63,335 nt of DNA from the NCBI RefSeq assembly GCF_002980575.1, contig NZ_PVBS01000007.1:1-63335 (forward strand), in the 5' to 3' direction. The notes beneath the pieces were generated by a model. The model was given only the letters and a program-made list of their open reading frames with translations. It did not search any database and was not told the DNA's origin. The DNA comes from Sphingobacterium gobiense (GTDB lineage Bacteria; Bacteroidota; Bacteroidia; Sphingobacteriales; Sphingobacteriaceae). The translations under genes were made by a program, and so were the position numbers. Shown here piece by piece: positions 8,475 through 18,812 of the stretch; the stretch's first letter is position 1; each line of letters starts with the position of its first letter.

Positions 8475-9701
8475 ATGGAATATGAAATTATCCGCTTGGA
8501 CAACGGTATCCGTGCGGTATTTCACCGTCAGATTTCTCCTATTACCCATACCTGTTTGGTTGTAAATGCCGGTTCTAGAGATGAACAGACGGGCAAATAC
8601 GGGATGGCACACTTTATCGAACACTTACTGTTCAAACAAACAGAGCGCCGCTCCACGCCACAGATTCTTAATCATTTAGAAGCTGTAGGGGGAGATTTGA
8701 ATGCTTATACCACCAAGGAATATACATGTGTTCATGCCTCTATTCTACAACCACACCTACACAAGGCGCTGGATCTATTTGAGGATATCATCTTCCATTC
8801 CACATTTCCTGCAGATGAAATAGAAAAAGAAAAAGGTGTTATCGTAGATGAAATGGCATCCTATCGGGATAACCCCGAAGAGTCGATTATGGATGATTAT
8901 GAGGATTTGATTTTTCAACATTCGGGTCTAGGACATAATATCCTTGGATGGGAAGAGGATTTGCTGAATTTTACGAAAGAGGACGCTCAAAGGTTTATGG
9001 CGCAAAATTACCATACCGATGATATTGTTATCGGGATATCGGGGAATTATGCGTTAAAAACGGTTGAAAAGATGTTAAGACGTTACTTTGAACCAGTAAA
9101 GGAGAATAAGCCCGCACGCGCTCCTCGAGAGTCGTTTGTGAATGTATCGCAGCATATTGAGATAGAGAAGCCCATCAATCAGGTGCATTTCATGTTGGGA
9201 GCGCCAGCATACAGTATTCATGACGATCGTAAAACTGGTTTACTGTTACTCAATAATATGTTAGGTGGTTTCGGTATGACGTCTATCCTGAATCTCGCTG
9301 TCCGGGAAAAGTATGGAATTGCGTATACCATTGAATCAAATTATACACTTTTTATCGATACAGGACTGTTCACGATTTATCTTGGGACGGATGAAGAAAA
9401 AATCAAGCGTGCAAAAAAGCTGGTTTTTCGGGAACTGGATAAACTAAAAGCAAAAGGTGTCTCCGAAAACCAACTTAAAAAGGCAAAAAATAAATTTAAG
9501 GGACAAATTGCGCTGGCGGAGGAGAACCGGATGAGCATGATCATAGCGGAAGCAAAAAATGTGATGGACTACGATCGGATCATATCACTAAATGAAGTTT
9601 TTGAAAAGATAGACATGGTGTCTACTAGTGATTTGTTAGCCATTGCACAGGATATTTTTGACGAAAAAAAATTGACCTCCTTGACGTTTGTTCCCGAATA
9701 G
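8475..9701 (+). CDS. M16 family zinc metallopeptidase (pitrilysin/processing-peptidase type)
   Basis: A 408-residue zinc peptidase of the small M16B type, related to mitochondrial processing peptidase beta and B. halodurans-type PqqL/YmxG proteins. The inverted zinc motif HFIEH (H46, E49, H50) is intact, with the distal Glu in the EKGVIVDEMASYRDNPEE helix. The second half carries the R/Y substrate-binding part (REKYGIAYTIESNYTLF). No signal peptide is visible, so it is probably cytoplasmic. I chose the ATG at 8475 over a TTG five codons earlier because a -7 promoter box ends at 8455. Its physiological substrate is unknown. Confidence 0.9.
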   Translation: MEYEIIRLDNGIRAVFHRQISPITHTCLVVNAGSRDEQTGKYGMAHFIEHLLFKQTERRSTPQILNHLEAVGGDLNAYTTKEYTCVHASILQPHLHKALDLFEDIIFHSTFPADEIEKEKGVIVDEMASYRDNPEESIMDDYEDLIFQHSGLGHNILGWEEDLLNFTKEDAQRFMAQNYHTDDIVIGISGNYALKTVEKMLRRYFEPVKENKPARAPRESFVNVSQHIEIEKPINQVHFMLGAPAYSIHDDRKTGLLLLNNMLGGFGMTSILNLAVREKYGIAYTIESNYTLFIDTGLFTIYLGTDEEKIKRAKKLVFRELDKLKAKGVSENQLKKAKNKFKGQIALAEENRMSMIIAEAKNVMDYDRIISLNEVFEKIDMVSTSDLLAIAQDIFDEKKLTSLTFVPE

Positions 9702-9728
9702 ATTAAGTAAAAAGACAACAGAATTTTT

Positions 9729-9736
9729 TAATTTTG
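9729..9736 (+). promoter_or_regulatory. -7 promoter box for fabD
   Basis: TAATTTTG fits TAnnTTTG, 46 nt before the fabD ATG. No good -33 element is seen at the usual distance. A small hairpin GATGAG/CTCATC follows within the leader. Confidence 0.35.
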
Positions 9737-9782
9737 ATGAGGAAAGTACTCATCAGCCAGTAAAAATTAAACAAATAAATAC

Positions 9783-10670
9783 ATGAAAATAGCATACCTT
9801 TTTCCAGGTCAAGGTGCTCAGTTCGTAGGAATGGGGCAGGACTTATACAATTTAAATGACGAAACAAAATCTCTTTTTGAAGAAGCGAATGATATTCTCG
9901 GTTTCCGTATCACCGATATGATGTTTTCCGGAACAGATGAAGATTTGAAACAGACCAATGTGACACAACCAGCTATTTTTCTTCACTCGGTTATATTGGC
10001 AAAAGCTTTGGGTGACCGATTTCAGCCGGCAATGGTGGCGGGTCATTCGTTAGGTGAATTTTCCGCATTGGTAGCAGCAGGAGCATTATCGTTCGAAGAT
10101 GGGTTAAGATTGGTGGCAAAACGTGCTAATGCGATGCAGAAGGCGTGTGAAGCGCAACCATCAACAATGGCCGCTATTTTGGGGTTAGACGATGAAATAG
10201 TAGAGAAAGTATGTGCGCAAGTAGAAGATATTGTTGTTGCAGCAAACTATAATTGCCCAGGACAATTAGTTATCTCAGGGACAATAGAAGGTGTAGATAA
10301 AGCTTGTGTTTTGTTGACTGAGGCGGGAGCCAAACGGGCATTAAAGTTGAATGTTGGAGGAGCATTTCATTCGCCGTTGATGGAGCCTGCTAAAGTAGAA
10401 TTGCAGACTGCAATCGAAGAAACCGAAATAAAAGTACCTATTTGTCCTATTGTACAAAATGTGGATGCAAAAGCTTATACTGATCCTGGACAAATTAAAA
10501 CCAATCTAATAGCACAATTAACGGGAGCTGTCCGTTGGACTCAAACGGTACAACAGATGCTGGCAGACGGTGCAGAAGCATTCGTTGAAGTTGGCCCGGG
10601 AAATGTGTTACAAGGGCTGGTTAAAAAAGTAGATCGCTCAGCGCAGACGTCGTCGGCGACAGTCAGCTAA
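9783..10670 (+). CDS. fabD: Malonyl-CoA:ACP transacylase
   Basis: Transfers malonyl groups from CoA to acyl carrier protein at the start of fatty acid elongation in the cytoplasm. The 295-residue length is normal. The nucleophile Ser89 lies in GHSLGE, the oxyanion-loop motif FPGQGAQ is at the N-terminus, and the catalytic His is in GGAFHSPLM at about 196, with the closing VGPGNVLQGLVKK. The gene stands alone here, not beside fabH, fabG or acpP as in many bacteria, and it ends at a terminator. Confidence 0.96.
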   Translation: MKIAYLFPGQGAQFVGMGQDLYNLNDETKSLFEEANDILGFRITDMMFSGTDEDLKQTNVTQPAIFLHSVILAKALGDRFQPAMVAGHSLGEFSALVAAGALSFEDGLRLVAKRANAMQKACEAQPSTMAAILGLDDEIVEKVCAQVEDIVVAANYNCPGQLVISGTIEGVDKACVLLTEAGAKRALKLNVGGAFHSPLMEPAKVELQTAIEETEIKVPICPIVQNVDAKAYTDPGQIKTNLIAQLTGAVRWTQTVQQMLADGAEAFVEVGPGNVLQGLVKKVDRSAQTSSATVS

Positions 10671-10696
10671 TAGGAATGCTCGTAACAATAGCATAA

Positions 10697-10719
10697 AAAA
10701 GCCACTTCTTGTGGCTTTT
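10697..10719. terminator. Bidirectional terminator between fabD and the aldo/keto reductase gene
   Basis: AAAAGCCAC (10697-10705) pairs with GTGGCTTTT (10711-10719) around TTCTT. A-rich and T-rich flanks allow use from both sides by the convergent genes. Confidence 0.85.
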
Positions 10720-10760
10720 CGTCTGAAATAAGGTCTGGCTCGGAACCAACGTATTGTGTG

Positions 10761-11744
10761 TTAATATTTTCCCCGGATTTCCGGACGAATCCGCTCGGAA
10801 TAGAGTCTTTTAAGCTTTTGGAGGGTATGGTCATCTAGATCCGGTTGTTGTGCGGCTGCGATGTTGGATTGTACCTGCTCCACTTTGCTTGCTCCGGGTA
10901 TGACGGTTGTGATTGCCGGATGTTGCAATATCCACTGGAGACTTTGTTGTGCCAAGTTTCCTTCGGGAAGGATGCTCCTGATTTCCTCCAATAATTCGAT
11001 GCCTTTTTCAAAGGCAATCCCGCTGAAGGTTTCACCTACGTTGAAAGCATCGCCATTGGCATTATAATGACGGTGATCCTTATCATCAAAGGTTGTCGAC
11101 CGGTTGAATTTTCCACTAAGGAGGCCGCTCGCCAAGGGTACCCGGGCGATAAGTGCTGTATCTTGCGCGCTGGCTTTGTCAAAAAAATCATCCGCTAGAT
11201 GCTGGCGGAACAAATTGAATATAATCTGTAGCGCAGCGACGTCCCGATGCTCGAGACAAATAAGCGCTTCTTCATCCGTTTCGACACTGACGCCGAAATG
11301 CTGGATAAGACCTTCTTCCTGTATACGGCGGAGGTGGTCAAAAACCTCTCCTTTACGAAGAACTTCCGTCGGAATACAATGCAGTTGCTCCAGATACAGT
11401 TGGTCTAGTCCAAGATGGGTCAACGAATCCTCTACATGTCTTCGTATCGCGTCATAAGTAAAGTTTTGCGGCCACCCGTTTGGCGCATCGTCCCGCCTAC
11501 CCAATTTCGTTGCGACATAAACCTTCTTGTCGATCTGTTGGAGGAATTTTCCAATGAGACGTTCGCTGGTTCCCATGCCATACACATCGGCTGTATCGAT
11601 AAAATTTCCACCTGCTTCTACATAAGTGTTCAGGATGTCCAATGCATTGACTTCGTCTATTTGTCCCCAATCGGCGCTCCCCAACTGCCAAGTTCCCAAC
11701 CCTATTGCTGCAATCTGGTCACCTTTAAAAATTCTATAATTCAT
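10761..11744 (-). CDS. Aldo/keto reductase
   Basis: 327-residue NADPH-dependent oxidoreductase of the (beta/alpha)8 AKR superfamily. The catalytic tetrad is visible: Asp50 and Tyr55 in FIDTADVYG, Lys80 in VATKLGR and His122 in LEQLHCIP. The C-terminal cofactor segment TTVIPGASKVEQVQSNI matches the usual VIPG-K..Q...N pattern. Substrate cannot be assigned; related enzymes reduce sugars and aldehydes. It diverges from PUL1 and may be unrelated to it. A -7 box TAGCTTTG on the minus strand (11791-11798) would give a leader of about 40 nt. Confidence 0.9.
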   Translation of the reverse strand: MNYRIFKGDQIAAIGLGTWQLGSADWGQIDEVNALDILNTYVEAGGNFIDTADVYGMGTSERLIGKFLQQIDKKVYVATKLGRRDDAPNGWPQNFTYDAIRRHVEDSLTHLGLDQLYLEQLHCIPTEVLRKGEVFDHLRRIQEEGLIQHFGVSVETDEEALICLEHRDVAALQIIFNLFRQHLADDFFDKASAQDTALIARVPLASGLLSGKFNRSTTFDDKDHRHYNANGDAFNVGETFSGIAFEKGIELLEEIRSILPEGNLAQQSLQWILQHPAITTVIPGASKVEQVQSNIAAAQQPDLDDHTLQKLKRLYSERIRPEIRGKY

Positions 11745-11790
11745 TTCTTTTCTATATTCAATACCAATTCTATTTTCCTGAGATGTTGTT

Positions 11791-11798
11791 CAAAGCTA
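11791..11798 (-). promoter_or_regulatory. -7 promoter box for the aldo/keto reductase gene
   Basis: On the minus strand this reads TAGCTTTG, a full match to TAnnTTTG. No clear -33 element at 19-20 nt was found. Confidence 0.35.
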
Positions 11799-11962
11799 TT
11801 GTAGAATAATGCAACGCCGTTTAAACATATTCGAATATACGTGGTTTTTAAAAATTCTTCGGCTCTTACACCAAATTATACGCCTTTTTGAACAATAACT
11901 CCTCCTGTGAGAGGCATCATTATATGCATCTTGCGCTTAATAAACTGAAAAGTGAAATAGAA

Positions 11963-14900
11963 ATGATTATGGTTAGAAAATTCGTATGGTTATTTGTTTT
12001 AATTGGAATAGCGCAGGGGTTAAAGGGGGTTGCGCAAGAGAAGCATCGATTATCGCATGGATGGGAGTTTGTCCGAGGAGACCTGGGTGACATTTGGGAG
12101 GGCGTGCGGCCAGTACCTAAGGGTGGACCGGAGACCGTGCCGCTTTGGAAAGAAGTAACCTTACCGCATAGCTACAATGCCACTGATGCGGTAAATCCCG
12201 ATAAGAATTACTATCAAGGTCCTGCCTGGTATCGCACTTATCTGGATATCGAGAACCCTTATGCGGACGGCAGGACTATATTGCATTTTGAGGGTGCCGG
12301 ACAAAAGAGCCAAGTCTATGTGTACAACGAGAAAATAGCCGAACATGTCGGCGGTTACGATGAGTGGTCGGTGGATATTACCGAGGCCATAGCCCGTTTC
12401 CGGCAAGATTCAGCAGCCGCACGCTTCGATGGACGCGTGCCTGTATTGGTGCGCACCGATAACAGTCGGGATGTGGAGATGATTCCTTCAGATTTATCCG
12501 ATTTTAATGTGTATGGTGGTTTATATCGGTATGTGAACCTATGTTATGCCCCCAAGTTATCGACCGAATACCTCTTTGCACAAGCAGCATTGGGACCGAA
12601 TGCGAGAACCGGAACGGTTGTCCTTCGGGCGACCTGGCGGAATCCCTCGAAAGTTGCCAAAGCCGTATGGAAAGCAACGATCAGAGACCAGGAAGGGACG
12701 GTCGTCGCTGAGCAGCGCAGCGAAACCAGTTTAGCCAATATAGCAGCGGGTCAGGAACTTGGTAGTCTGGAGGTGCGCCAACCTGAAACATGGTCGCCGG
12801 ACGAGCCCTACTTGTATACCGTAGAACTGGCACTGATCAATGGTACAGATACTGCGCGGACGGCCGAAAAAATTGGCTTTCGTAATTTCGAGTTTATCCA
12901 GTCCGGTCCGTTTAAACTGAACGGCGAACGTCTATTGTTACGGGGAACCCATCGGCACGAAGACCACGCAGGTGTTGGACCGGCCATGACGGAAGAGCAA
13001 ATCGTGCAAGAAATGAAGCTGATGAAAGAGATGGGCGTAAATTTTATTCGTCTTGGACATTATCAGCAATCGCGCATTGTCTTGGATGCCTGCGATTCGC
13101 TGGGTATCTTAGTCTGGGAAGAAATCCCTTGGTGCCGGGGGGGATTAGGTGGATCTGTTTATCAGCAACAAGCGAAAAGGATGTTGACCAATATGATTCA
13201 ACAACATCTTAACCATCCGTCCATTATCATTTGGGGCTTAGGTAATGAGAACGACTGGCCAGGTGATTTCCCCGAATTTGATAAGCAGAAGATCCGTGCC
13301 TTTATGACGGAACTGCATAACCTATCCCACCGTTTGGACGATAGCCGTAAAACGGCTATTCGACGGTGCGATTTCTGTAAGGATATTGTGGATGTGTACT
13401 CTCCCTCTATCTGGGCGGGCTGGTACCGCGGGGTGTATACCGATTATAAAACGGCGAGTAAGAATGAATTTGAAAAGGTAGATCATTTTTTGCATGTAGA
13501 ATGGGGAGGTGATAGTCATGCCGGTCGGCATTCGGAAACACCGGATGCTGGGTTGTCCGAAGTGATGCGTAGTACTACGGCTGATGAACGCGCAGGTGAT
13601 GCTTCCTTGTATGGCGGGTCGTCGCGGGTTTCGAAGGATGGCGATTGGAGCGAGAGCTATATGGTGAATTTGATTGACTGGCATTTAAAGGAACAGGAAA
13701 CGATGCCTTGGCTCACCGGTACAGCTTATTGGCCTTTCAAAGACTTCTCTACCCCGATACGCCCTGACAACCCGGTGCCGTATATGAACCAAAAAGGCGT
13801 CGTGGCGCGTGATTTTAAGAAGAAAGAATCTTATTATGTTTTTCAATCCTATTGGACGGAGAAGCCGATGGTTCATATCTATGGGCATAACTGGTCCGTT
13901 CGCTGGGGCGACGAAGGACAAGAGCGCATGGTGAAAGTCTATTCGAATTGCCAGGAAGTGGAACTGTTCCTCAATGGGGAAAGTTTGGGTAAGCGAAAAC
14001 GCGACAGCCAGGATTTCCCGGCGGCAGGTTTACGCTGGATGGTGAAATTTAAAACTGGTGAAAATAAGCTGGAAGCGATTGGATATAAAAAGGGACAGAC
14101 GATCCGTGACATCCTGACGCAGGAATATCAGACCGAGCGCTGGGGTATGCCAGTACGCGTTGCACTAGAGGTCTTGGAAGAACAGCAGGATACCCTTTTG
14201 CTACAAGCGCAGCTCTTCGATGAAAATGGTGTGCGCTGTCTCGACGCTAGTAACTATATTAACTTTGATGCGGTAGGCGAAGGTGAACTGCTGGTTGATC
14301 AGGGAACGTCTGATGGCAGCCGACGTCTGCAAACTTATAACGGTAGAGCTTTGGTACGTTTGGTACGTAGTGGAAAGAATGTGGTGGTCACGGTTAAGGC
14401 TGATAGCTTGAATACCTGTGTCTTGGACTTGTCTCGGACCGTCATCGATGTCAAAGCACGGGTGTCACAGCGCATTAAAGCTAGGGTGCTGAAGGAAGCG
14501 GAGGAAGTATTAAAGTTGCCCCCGCTGACGGTGACGAGTCGTATTTCTCCGCGCAGTGCTGGCGGAAAACACGATTTTTATTCTGAAGGGGATTATTGGT
14601 GGCCGGATCCGAAGAATCCGGAAGGACCTTACATCCGGAAAGATGGTTTGAGCAATCCCGCTAATTTTGTAGATCACCGAAACCTTGTTATGCGCTTGGG
14701 CGACATCGTCGGAACATTGGTTTCGGCATGGGAACTGACTCAAGATCCGCGCTATCGGGATGTTTCATTGAAACACCTGAAAGCATGGTTTATAGATCCA
14801 GCAACGAAAATGAATCCCTCGATGGAATATGCACAGGCCATAAAAGGTATAGCTACTGGACGTGGTATTGGCATTATTGATGGAATACACCTGGTAGAAG

Positions 14901-15541
14901 TGTCACGGGCACTACAAGTTTTGCATGATGCGGGCCAACTTCCGTCAGCGATCTATGCCGGCACGAAATCTTGGTTTTCAGCTTACTTGGACTGGATCAC
15001 TACACACCCTTATGGTGTGCAGGAAAGAGATACAAAAAATAACCATGCGGCCTGTTGGTTGCTGCAGGTAGCCGCTTTTGCGCAGTACGTCGGTGATGAA
15101 GATCTCCTCGATTTTGCAGTCACGCGATATAAAACGGTTTTATTGCCCGATCAGATGGCGGACGATGGAAGTTTTCCGCGCGAATTAGAACGAACCAAAC
15201 CCTATGGCTATTCCTTGTTTAACCTTGATGTATTTTCAGGTATAAATTATATCTTAAAAGCACACGAAGCTAACCTGCCCTCCTTGCGTCTCGACAAGAA
15301 AGGTTTGAAAAAGGGCATAGAGTTTATGCTGCCCTATGTTGAAGACAAGTCGACGTGGCCGTATGGTGAGGATGTGATGTATTGGAATAATTGGCCCATT
15401 GCACATCCGTTTCTGCTTCTAGGAAGTGTGATGTTCGAACAGCCACAGTGGCTGCAATTATGGGATCGATTGCCTTTAGACTATAGCGAGCCGGAAGTTA
15501 GACGCAATTCTCCGATTCGACATCCTTTATTGTGGATGTGA
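11963..15541 (+). CDS. GH2 glycosidase fused to an alginate-lyase-family domain
   Basis: A large secreted two-enzyme protein. I start at MIMVRKFVWLF (11963), which gives 1192 residues with a signal peptide ending GVAQ; the open frame extends to a TTG at 11888 but adds no signal-like sequence. Residues about 25-620 form a GH2 glycosidase (sugar-binding sandwich, Ig domain, TIM barrel) with acid/base Glu about 429 in GLGNENDW and nucleophile Glu about 513 in HVEWGGD. After Ig-like domains, residues about 845-1192 match the alginate lyase family (PF05426, PL5/PL38-like): HDFYSEGDYWWPDP, RGIGIIDGIHLVEVSRAL and NNHAACW. The lyase would leave unsaturated uronic ends, which fits the GH88 in the same cluster. 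The exact polymer is unknown; a glucuronic-acid polymer is the best guess. Confidence 0.85.
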   Translation: MIMVRKFVWLFVLIGIAQGLKGVAQEKHRLSHGWEFVRGDLGDIWEGVRPVPKGGPETVPLWKEVTLPHSYNATDAVNPDKNYYQGPAWYRTYLDIENPYADGRTILHFEGAGQKSQVYVYNEKIAEHVGGYDEWSVDITEAIARFRQDSAAARFDGRVPVLVRTDNSRDVEMIPSDLSDFNVYGGLYRYVNLCYAPKLSTEYLFAQAALGPNARTGTVVLRATWRNPSKVAKAVWKATIRDQEGTVVAEQRSETSLANIAAGQELGSLEVRQPETWSPDEPYLYTVELALINGTDTARTAEKIGFRNFEFIQSGPFKLNGERLLLRGTHRHEDHAGVGPAMTEEQIVQEMKLMKEMGVNFIRLGHYQQSRIVLDACDSLGILVWEEIPWCRGGLGGSVYQQQAKRMLTNMIQQHLNHPSIIIWGLGNENDWPGDFPEFDKQKIRAFMTELHNLSHRLDDSRKTAIRRCDFCKDIVDVYSPSIWAGWYRGVYTDYKTASKNEFEKVDHFLHVEWGGDSHAGRHSETPDAGLSEVMRSTTADERAGDASLYGGSSRVSKDGDWSESYMVNLIDWHLKEQETMPWLTGTAYWPFKDFSTPIRPDNPVPYMNQKGVVARDFKKKESYYVFQSYWTEKPMVHIYGHNWSVRWGDEGQERMVKVYSNCQEVELFLNGESLGKRKRDSQDFPAAGLRWMVKFKTGENKLEAIGYKKGQTIRDILTQEYQTERWGMPVRVALEVLEEQQDTLLLQAQLFDENGVRCLDASNYINFDAVGEGELLVDQGTSDGSRRLQTYNGRALVRLVRSGKNVVVTVKADSLNTCVLDLSRTVIDVKARVSQRIKARVLKEAEEVLKLPPLTVTSRISPRSAGGKHDFYSEGDYWWPDPKNPEGPYIRKDGLSNPANFVDHRNLVMRLGDIVGTLVSAWELTQDPRYRDVSLKHLKAWFIDPATKMNPSMEYAQAIKGIATGRGIGIIDGIHLVEVSRALQVLHDAGQLPSAIYAGTKSWFSAYLDWITTHPYGVQERDTKNNHAACWLLQVAAFAQYVGDEDLLDFAVTRYKTVLLPDQMADDGSFPRELERTKPYGYSLFNLDVFSGINYILKAHEANLPSLRLDKKGLKKGIEFMLPYVEDKSTWPYGEDVMYWNNWPIAHPFLLLGSVMFEQPQWLQLWDRLPLDYSEPEVRRNSPIRHPLLWM

Positions 15542-15549
15542 CGAAAATA

Positions 15550-15609
15550 GCGATATTGAGCAATTTAACCTCTTAAATAAGCGATTTCTCTCCCATCATT
15601 TGGGGCGAT
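15550..15609 (+). promoter_or_regulatory. Three GCGAT direct repeats upstream of susC1 (candidate regulator site)
   Basis: GCGAT occurs at 15550, 15581 and 15605, and a small perfect inverted repeat ATTTAA-CCTC-TTAAAT lies at 15563-15578. They sit 70-130 bp upstream of the SusC gene, where an AraC-type HTCS would bind. Weak support: short words, no obvious promoter match nearby. Confidence 0.2.
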
Positions 15610-15676
15610 TGATTGCACTTTTGTATCATCGAGACCTTATTATAGACATAAATGTCCGATATTAAACCAACATGTT

Positions 15677-18600
15677 ATGATGAAATTTTTAAACCGAATG
15701 AGCAGACATTTGCTAATAATAGGCTATCTGCTCTCAACATTAAATCTTGTTTTCGCGCAGTCAGATCGAACCATACGGGGAGAAGTTCGTTTTGAGAACG
15801 GAACACCAGCCTCCAACGTCACGGTTAAAGTCAAAAACAGTTCGCAGACAGTAGTCACGGATGAGCGCGGCATGTACGAAATCAAGGCGGGAGAAGCTGC
15901 TGTTTTATCGTTTAGTTTAGTGGGATTCCAGATACAGGACGTGTCAGTGGGCGGGCGGATGACAGTGAACGTTGTGCTACAGGACCAAGGCGCTCTGGAA
16001 GAAGTTGTGGTCGTTGGATATGGTACCCAAAAGAAAGTAAACCTCAGCGGTGCAGTCTCGCAAATCGGCGGTGATGAACTTGTTGATCGGCCGGTGGCCA
16101 ACTTGACAGGTGCCTTACAGGGAACATTACCGGGGGTTGCCGTGACACGTGGAAGCGGTAAGCCAGGCAGCGAGGGCTATGGTATTCGTATCCGCGGATT
16201 CAGTTCGGCAAATGCGATGTCGGCATTGGTACTGGTGGATGGTATACAAATGGACCTGAACCTGATTAATCCCGAAGATGTCGAATCCATATCTGTATTG
16301 AAAGATGCGTCGGCATCGGCTATATATGGTGCGAGAGCAGCTGGAGGTGTTATCTTAGTGACAACAAAAAAGGGAAAACAAGGTAAGCCCGTTATCAACT
16401 ACAATAACTATTATGGTGTAAACATGGCTGCTCGTAGACCCGAACGTTTAAACTCCTGGGATGAACAGATTTTAATTAATGAATCCAGGTTAAACGCGAC
16501 CGGAATCCCGAATTTACCGAAGAGCAAATAGAGTGGTTGAAAAATCCAAACTTCTCCGTCCGTCCAAACCCAACGCAGGATAGGTGGGAGTACTTCGGAA
16601 ATAATAATTGGGTAACCGAAGGGATGAACAAATATAGTGGGATGCATAATCATAATGTATCTGTCAGCGGTGGAGGGGAAAAAACGGTTTATAATATCTC
16701 AACAGGTTATTATCACCGTGATGGCGTATTACGGTACGGACCGGATGATAACGCTCGTTATACGCTACGTACCAACCTCAGTACCGAAGTTAATAAATAC
16801 ATCAGTTTAGACGTCTCTGCCAATTATGTCGGATCTGAAGTCAATGAAAATGCATATGGCACTGATCAGATCATCAATCGACTTTACCGTAGCCGTACGC
16901 GCCAAAGTCTGTATGTTCCGGCAGAAGATATCACCGGACAGCCTTATAACGGCGATTTGCAGATCAATGCGGTAGATATTCAAAAAAATGCGGGTGAATG
17001 GCGCCGTTTATACGAATCTTTTACGGGGCGAGCTAATTTGAAAATTAAAGATCTGGTGAAGGGATTAACGTTAGATTTGAGTGGATCACGTAATCAAGAT
17101 TATTTTTCATCTGTTCGTAACCGACGTACATTGACGTGGTACGGACGTTCTACAAATACCACACGCTTCTCTATCCATAATCCAAATAGCACGGAAAACA
17201 CAAAAAATAGGGGGTATCTCAATAACCTCCAGGCGGTAGCTACCTATAATTTCGATGTGTTAGACCATCACCATTTTACCCTCTTGGGTGGGACCTCTTA
17301 TGAGGAATACCGTAAAGACGAACTCACGGCCGGAGCGCAGTCTATGATCACCAATGACTTTTTCAGCTTGAATTACGGTGATCCCCTAACCAAGACCAAC
17401 GGCGATTTGATCGAGACATGGGCAATTGCGTCCTATTTTGGTCGCTTAAACTACAATTTTCAAGAGAAATACTTGTTTGAAGCTTCCGTCCGTTATGACG
17501 GTAGTTCGCGCCTGGCACACGAAAATAGATGGAAGTTATTTCCGTCTTTCTCAGCAGCATGGCGTTTGGATCAGGAAGATTTTCTACGTGATAATGGGAT
17601 TTTTGATCAGTTGAAATTGCGGGGCTCCTGGGGTCAATTGGGAAATGGCTCTTCTTTGGGCTTTTACGACTATATTCCGCTATTAACGAGTGGATTGAAT
17701 GTGCCGACAAGCCAAGAAGATCGATTAGTATTTAACAACTTACGAACACAGTTTTTGTACCAAAGAGAGCTAGCTTCCGCACAGAAAACTTGGGAAGTTG
17801 TCGAACAAAGTAATATTGGTTTGGATATGACGTTTCTCGAGAACCGATTGTCATTTACTGGAGATTACTACGTTAAGCGTAATAAAAACATGCTGGCAGC
17901 ATTAAATTTACCTTCTATTATAGGGATTAATGTGCCCCGATTTAATGTCGGAGAGCTGAAAAGTTGGGGTTGGGAGTTTGACTTAAAGTGGCGTGATAAA
18001 GTAAACGACTTCAGCTATTCTATCGGATTCAACCTGTCGGATAATCAAAATGAACTTGTGAGGTTTGATGGTCGAAATATCATCAACGAAGGACATGTGG
18101 AGCTGTTGGAAGGATATCCGATGAATACAGTATGGGGGTACAAGACAGACGGTTACTTCCAGACCCAAGAGGAATACGATCAATATAAGCAAATGGTGTC
18201 TACACCGTTTTTTCCAAACAATGCAGGGGCCGGAGATGTTAAATACCTAGACTTGAATGGCGATGGGGTAATCACTGCCGGCGGAGGGACACCAGAGGAG
18301 CCCGGCGATTTGATAAACTATGGAACGACTAATGGCCGCTATTTTTACGGACTTAATTTAGATTTTCAGTGGAAGGGCTTCGACGCCAGCATCTTTTTTC
18401 AAGGGGTCGCCAAACGTGTATTTTTGATTAATGAAGGCACACTGTCACCTATGTTGGGTACCGCGGATTTACCGTGGACCATCCATATGGACCGCTGGAC
18501 ACCAGATAATCCGGACGCTTTTTTCCCCCGAATGTACCAAACGAGTGCGCACAATTACCGACCATCGGACAGGTATATCCAGAATGGAGCTTACCTAAGG

Positions 18601-18801
18601 CTTAAAAATCTGCAGTTCGGTTATACGGTTCCTCTTCGTACAGCGTCGATCCAAAAACTTCGGGTATTTTTCTCTGGACAAGATTTGTGGGAGCATACGG
18701 ATGTATTGCGTGTATTCGATCCCGAAGTTCCGAACAATGTATCGGCAACGACCTATCCGTTTTTCCGCTCCATTTCTTTTGGTCTAAACGTAACCTTTTA
18801 A
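15677..18801 (+). pseudogene. SusC-family TonB-dependent receptor of PUL1, broken by a -1 frameshift
   Basis: Two adjacent open frames together make one SusC. The first (15677-16531, 284 aa) has the signal peptide, the carboxypeptidase-like domain and the plug with EEVVVVGYGTQKK and ASASAIYGARAAGGVILVTTKKG. It reads LNATGIPNLPKSK and stops. The second (16537-18801) carries the barrel to the final aromatic residue (GLNVTF). Between them the other frame encodes NPEFTEEQIEWLKNPN, so adding one A in the GGAATCCC run near 16503 restores a normal receptor of about 1040 residues. SusC imports oligosaccharides across the outer membrane with SusD. Either the gene is inactive in this isolate or this is a one-base sequence error; the rest of the frame shows no decay, which favours error or a very recent event. 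Confidence 0.85.
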
Positions 18802-18812
18802 AAGACAAAACC

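Noticed and set aside
11104..11804. Open frames of 117 and 129 residues on the plus strand.
   Set aside because: They lie opposite the aldo/keto reductase gene, whose catalytic residues are all present; no domain is recognisable in the shadows.
16532..18801. A second separate receptor gene starting at 16537.
   Set aside because: It lacks a signal peptide and plug, and its first residues continue the broken SusC in the other frame.
18687..18812. N-terminal extension of the PUL1 SusD frame into susC.
   Set aside because: It would overlap the end of susC and put 42 residues before a normal lipoprotein signal peptide.
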